Below are positions 4,723-5,887 of a DNA stretch of 5,887 bases, piece after piece. Below the pieces are notes generated by a model. The model did no database searches and was not told where the DNA came from. It saw nothing but the letters and a program-made list of their open reading frames with translations. Each line of letters opens with the position of its first letter. Within the stretch, counting starts at the first letter, position 1. Position numbers and translations under genes: made by a program. Origin of the DNA: CAUZIB01 sp963578805 (GTDB lineage: Bacteria > Acidobacteriota > Vicinamibacteria > Vicinamibacterales > UBA8438); assembly GCA_963578805.1 (NCBI GenBank), contig CAUZDY010000102.1:1-5887 (forward strand), written 5' to 3'.

Positions 4723-5887
4723 CTAGGGCTCGAGATCGAGAGCGATTGCGGTTTTTCCGAGTCGAAGAACCGCCGAACCGGAAACCGCAGGAAAGACAAC
4801 TTCCCCCTCCGCGTCGGTGAGCTCGGTTATCGTGTCCTTCTCCGATTCACGAACCACGAGAATGCCGGAAACCCCAGCACCACGTTTCGATTCCCAATCA
4901 CGGTCATTTTTCGTGATCCTGACGGTCAATGTCATCCCGGTCTCACGGGTTTCTGGGTCTGCACGGACCCTGCAGACTAGAGGCTGATGGAACGTGGTGT
5001 GTTGCCAATCTGATAACTCCACCTCAAGCGTCTCGATCAACACAGCCGTCGTAAGGTGATCGGTCCGTCGGAGCATTTCGTCAAAAGAGTGAACGCTTTT
5101 TTCGACCTCCCACTTGGTCTCCCGAAGCCTTTTGTGGAAAGAGTCGGCCTTTTCTTCGGCCTCTGAGAGGTGCTTGAAAAGACCCATAACTTCGTCCGAA
5201 AGACGGGGGTGCATAGGCTTTAAGTCGAAAAGTGATTTTTTCGATTGCCATAAAGCGTTGGTCTCCCGGAGCCCTTTGTGGAAAGAGTCGGCCTTTTCTT
5301 CGACCTCGGAGAGGTGCTTGAAAAGACCCATAACTTCGTCCGAAAGACGGGGGTGCATAGCCTTTAAGTCGAAAAGTGATGTTTTCGATTGAACGAAAGC
5401 GACGAGCGAATCAATGCGATTGGCATCAACAAATACGTTCGTCTCGCTGGCCAGGTCGCGAATCTTCGCTTGCATCTCTTCGACGGTGTCCTGCATCGCT
5501 TTCTGAGTAAATTCCAAGTCCCTTCGGACAGAAGCAGCGTCAGCGGAGCGGACGAACACCGCCTGCTGATTCATGCAGATCACCGTCCAGCTATGTTCAG
5601 GGTCTAGGTTTTGCTCTTGAGCCACGGCGGCAGCTTTCAGACGCGACGGCTGGCTTTGGGCGTCATTCCTTAGATCCCGTAACAGCTGTTTCGTCTTCCG
5701 AAGAGTAGAGGACCGCACAGACGGCCGGGGCGGGACTTGGTCCGACGACACGTCGTTAGCAGACCATGACATCTCCCTACGTGTGACGGACTCCAGTAGC
5801 TCTTCGCAGGACCGGCACCCCGCGATATGCTGTTCGAATTCCTGTATTTGCTTAGGCGCTAAGTCCTTCTCGACGTACTGTCGGATC
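4723..5887 (-). CDS. zf-HC2 zinc-finger (anti-sigma type) protein with duplicated helical segment (N-terminus beyond window)
   Basis: The frame is open from the window edge to TAG 4725-4723 (387 codons seen). ATG 5772 is internal, because upstream codons encode QHIAGCRSCEELLES, the H-x3-C-x2-C core of a zf-HC2 zinc finger as in anti-sigma factors; its first Cys lies outside the window. Next come a basic region, a predicted helical or coiled middle (about 120-300) with two nearly identical 48-residue repeats (162-209 and 210-257: SLFDLKxMHPRLSDEVMGLF, KHLSExEEKADSFHK), then a degenerate partial third (VEKSVHSFDEMLRRTD). The C-terminal 70 residues look like a small beta-sandwich (GILVVRE, LTDAEGEVVFPAV, AVLRLG). 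No membrane helix is seen, unlike classic membrane anti-sigma factors. It probably binds a sigma factor or acts as a soluble zinc regulator, paired with the ARPP-1 gene. Confidence 0.8.
   Translation of the reverse strand, partial: IRQYVEKDLAPKQIQEFEQHIAGCRSCEELLESVTRREMSWSANDVSSDQVPPRPSVRSSTLRKTKQLLRDLRNDAQSQPSRLKAAAVAQEQNLDPEHSWTVICMNQQAVFVRSADAASVRRDLEFTQKAMQDTVEEMQAKIRDLASETNVFVDANRIDSLVAFVQSKTSLFDLKAMHPRLSDEVMGLFKHLSEVEEKADSFHKGLRETNALWQSKKSLFDLKPMHPRLSDEVMGLFKHLSEAEEKADSFHKRLRETKWEVEKSVHSFDEMLRRTDHLTTAVLIETLEVELSDWQHTTFHQPLVCRVRADPETRETGMTLTVRITKNDRDWESKRGAGVSGILVVRESEKDTITELTDAEGEVVFPAVSGSAVLRLGKTAIALDLEP
5116..5403. repeat. 144-bp tandem duplication inside the zf-HC2 gene
   Basis: Two units, 5116-5259 and 5260-5403, share a period of exactly 144 bp (48 codons). 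I count six mismatches over the best 134 bases. The period keeps the reading frame. The low divergence points to recent duplication or ongoing homogenisation. Confidence 0.92.

Noticed and set aside
5114..5392. 92-residue plus open frame with internal repeats
   Set aside because: Antisense shadow of the duplicated segment of the zf-HC2 gene.
1..5887. CRISPR array
   Set aside because: The only close repeats are one 144-bp tandem coding pair and one 18-bp pair 220 bases apart; there is no regular repeat-spacer pattern.

Overview
The window looks like bacterial chromosome with moderately high GC, probably from an environmental lineage. I cannot name the taxon: no ribosomal RNA or housekeeping protein is present. 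Shine-Dalgarno sites are clear (AAGGAGG, AGGAGGG, GGGAGA). Genes are short, mixed in orientation and mostly of poorly characterised families. One phage gene and one tmRNA 3' end mark this as an accessory region.

Layout. (1) Positions 1-932, minus: an exported protein with two tandem lipocalin-like domains, C-terminus cut by the window edge. It is uninterrupted in its frame. (2) 933-1452: a gene-poor interval holding a possible 3' gene remnant (minus, 1000-1254), an 18-bp direct repeat at 1223 and 1443, and at 1287-1313 (minus) what looks like the last 27 nt of a tmRNA gene. Such 3' ends are classic tyrosine-recombinase attachment sites. (3) 1453-1977, plus: an intact phage terminase small subunit, the only phage gene seen, with no large subunit after it. 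(4) 2078-2818: a small unknown protein (minus), next to a possible out-of-frame partner or frameshifted 5' part, and a truncated HD-domain hydrolase (plus). (5) 2914-3603, minus: an exported DUF3761/Sel1-like protein. (6) 3724-5887, minus: a probable two-gene operon. The upstream gene, whose N-terminus lies outside the window, encodes a protein with a zf-HC2 (anti-sigma type) zinc finger and a recent 144-bp internal duplication in its helical middle. The downstream gene encodes an ARPP-1 family protein whose Shine-Dalgarno is buried in a 10-bp hairpin.

How the parts fit. The tmRNA end and terS suggest the edge of a decayed prophage or island: sequence above about 1313 would be the element, and sequence below about 1287 the old chromosome downstream of ssrA. 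The truncated HD gene and the frame-broken region around 2337-2570 fit a mosaic of partly decayed insertions. The zf-HC2/ARPP-1 pair is the best candidate for an undescribed functional unit. An ECF sigma factor gene is expected just beyond the right edge, but this is inference from the zinc finger type.
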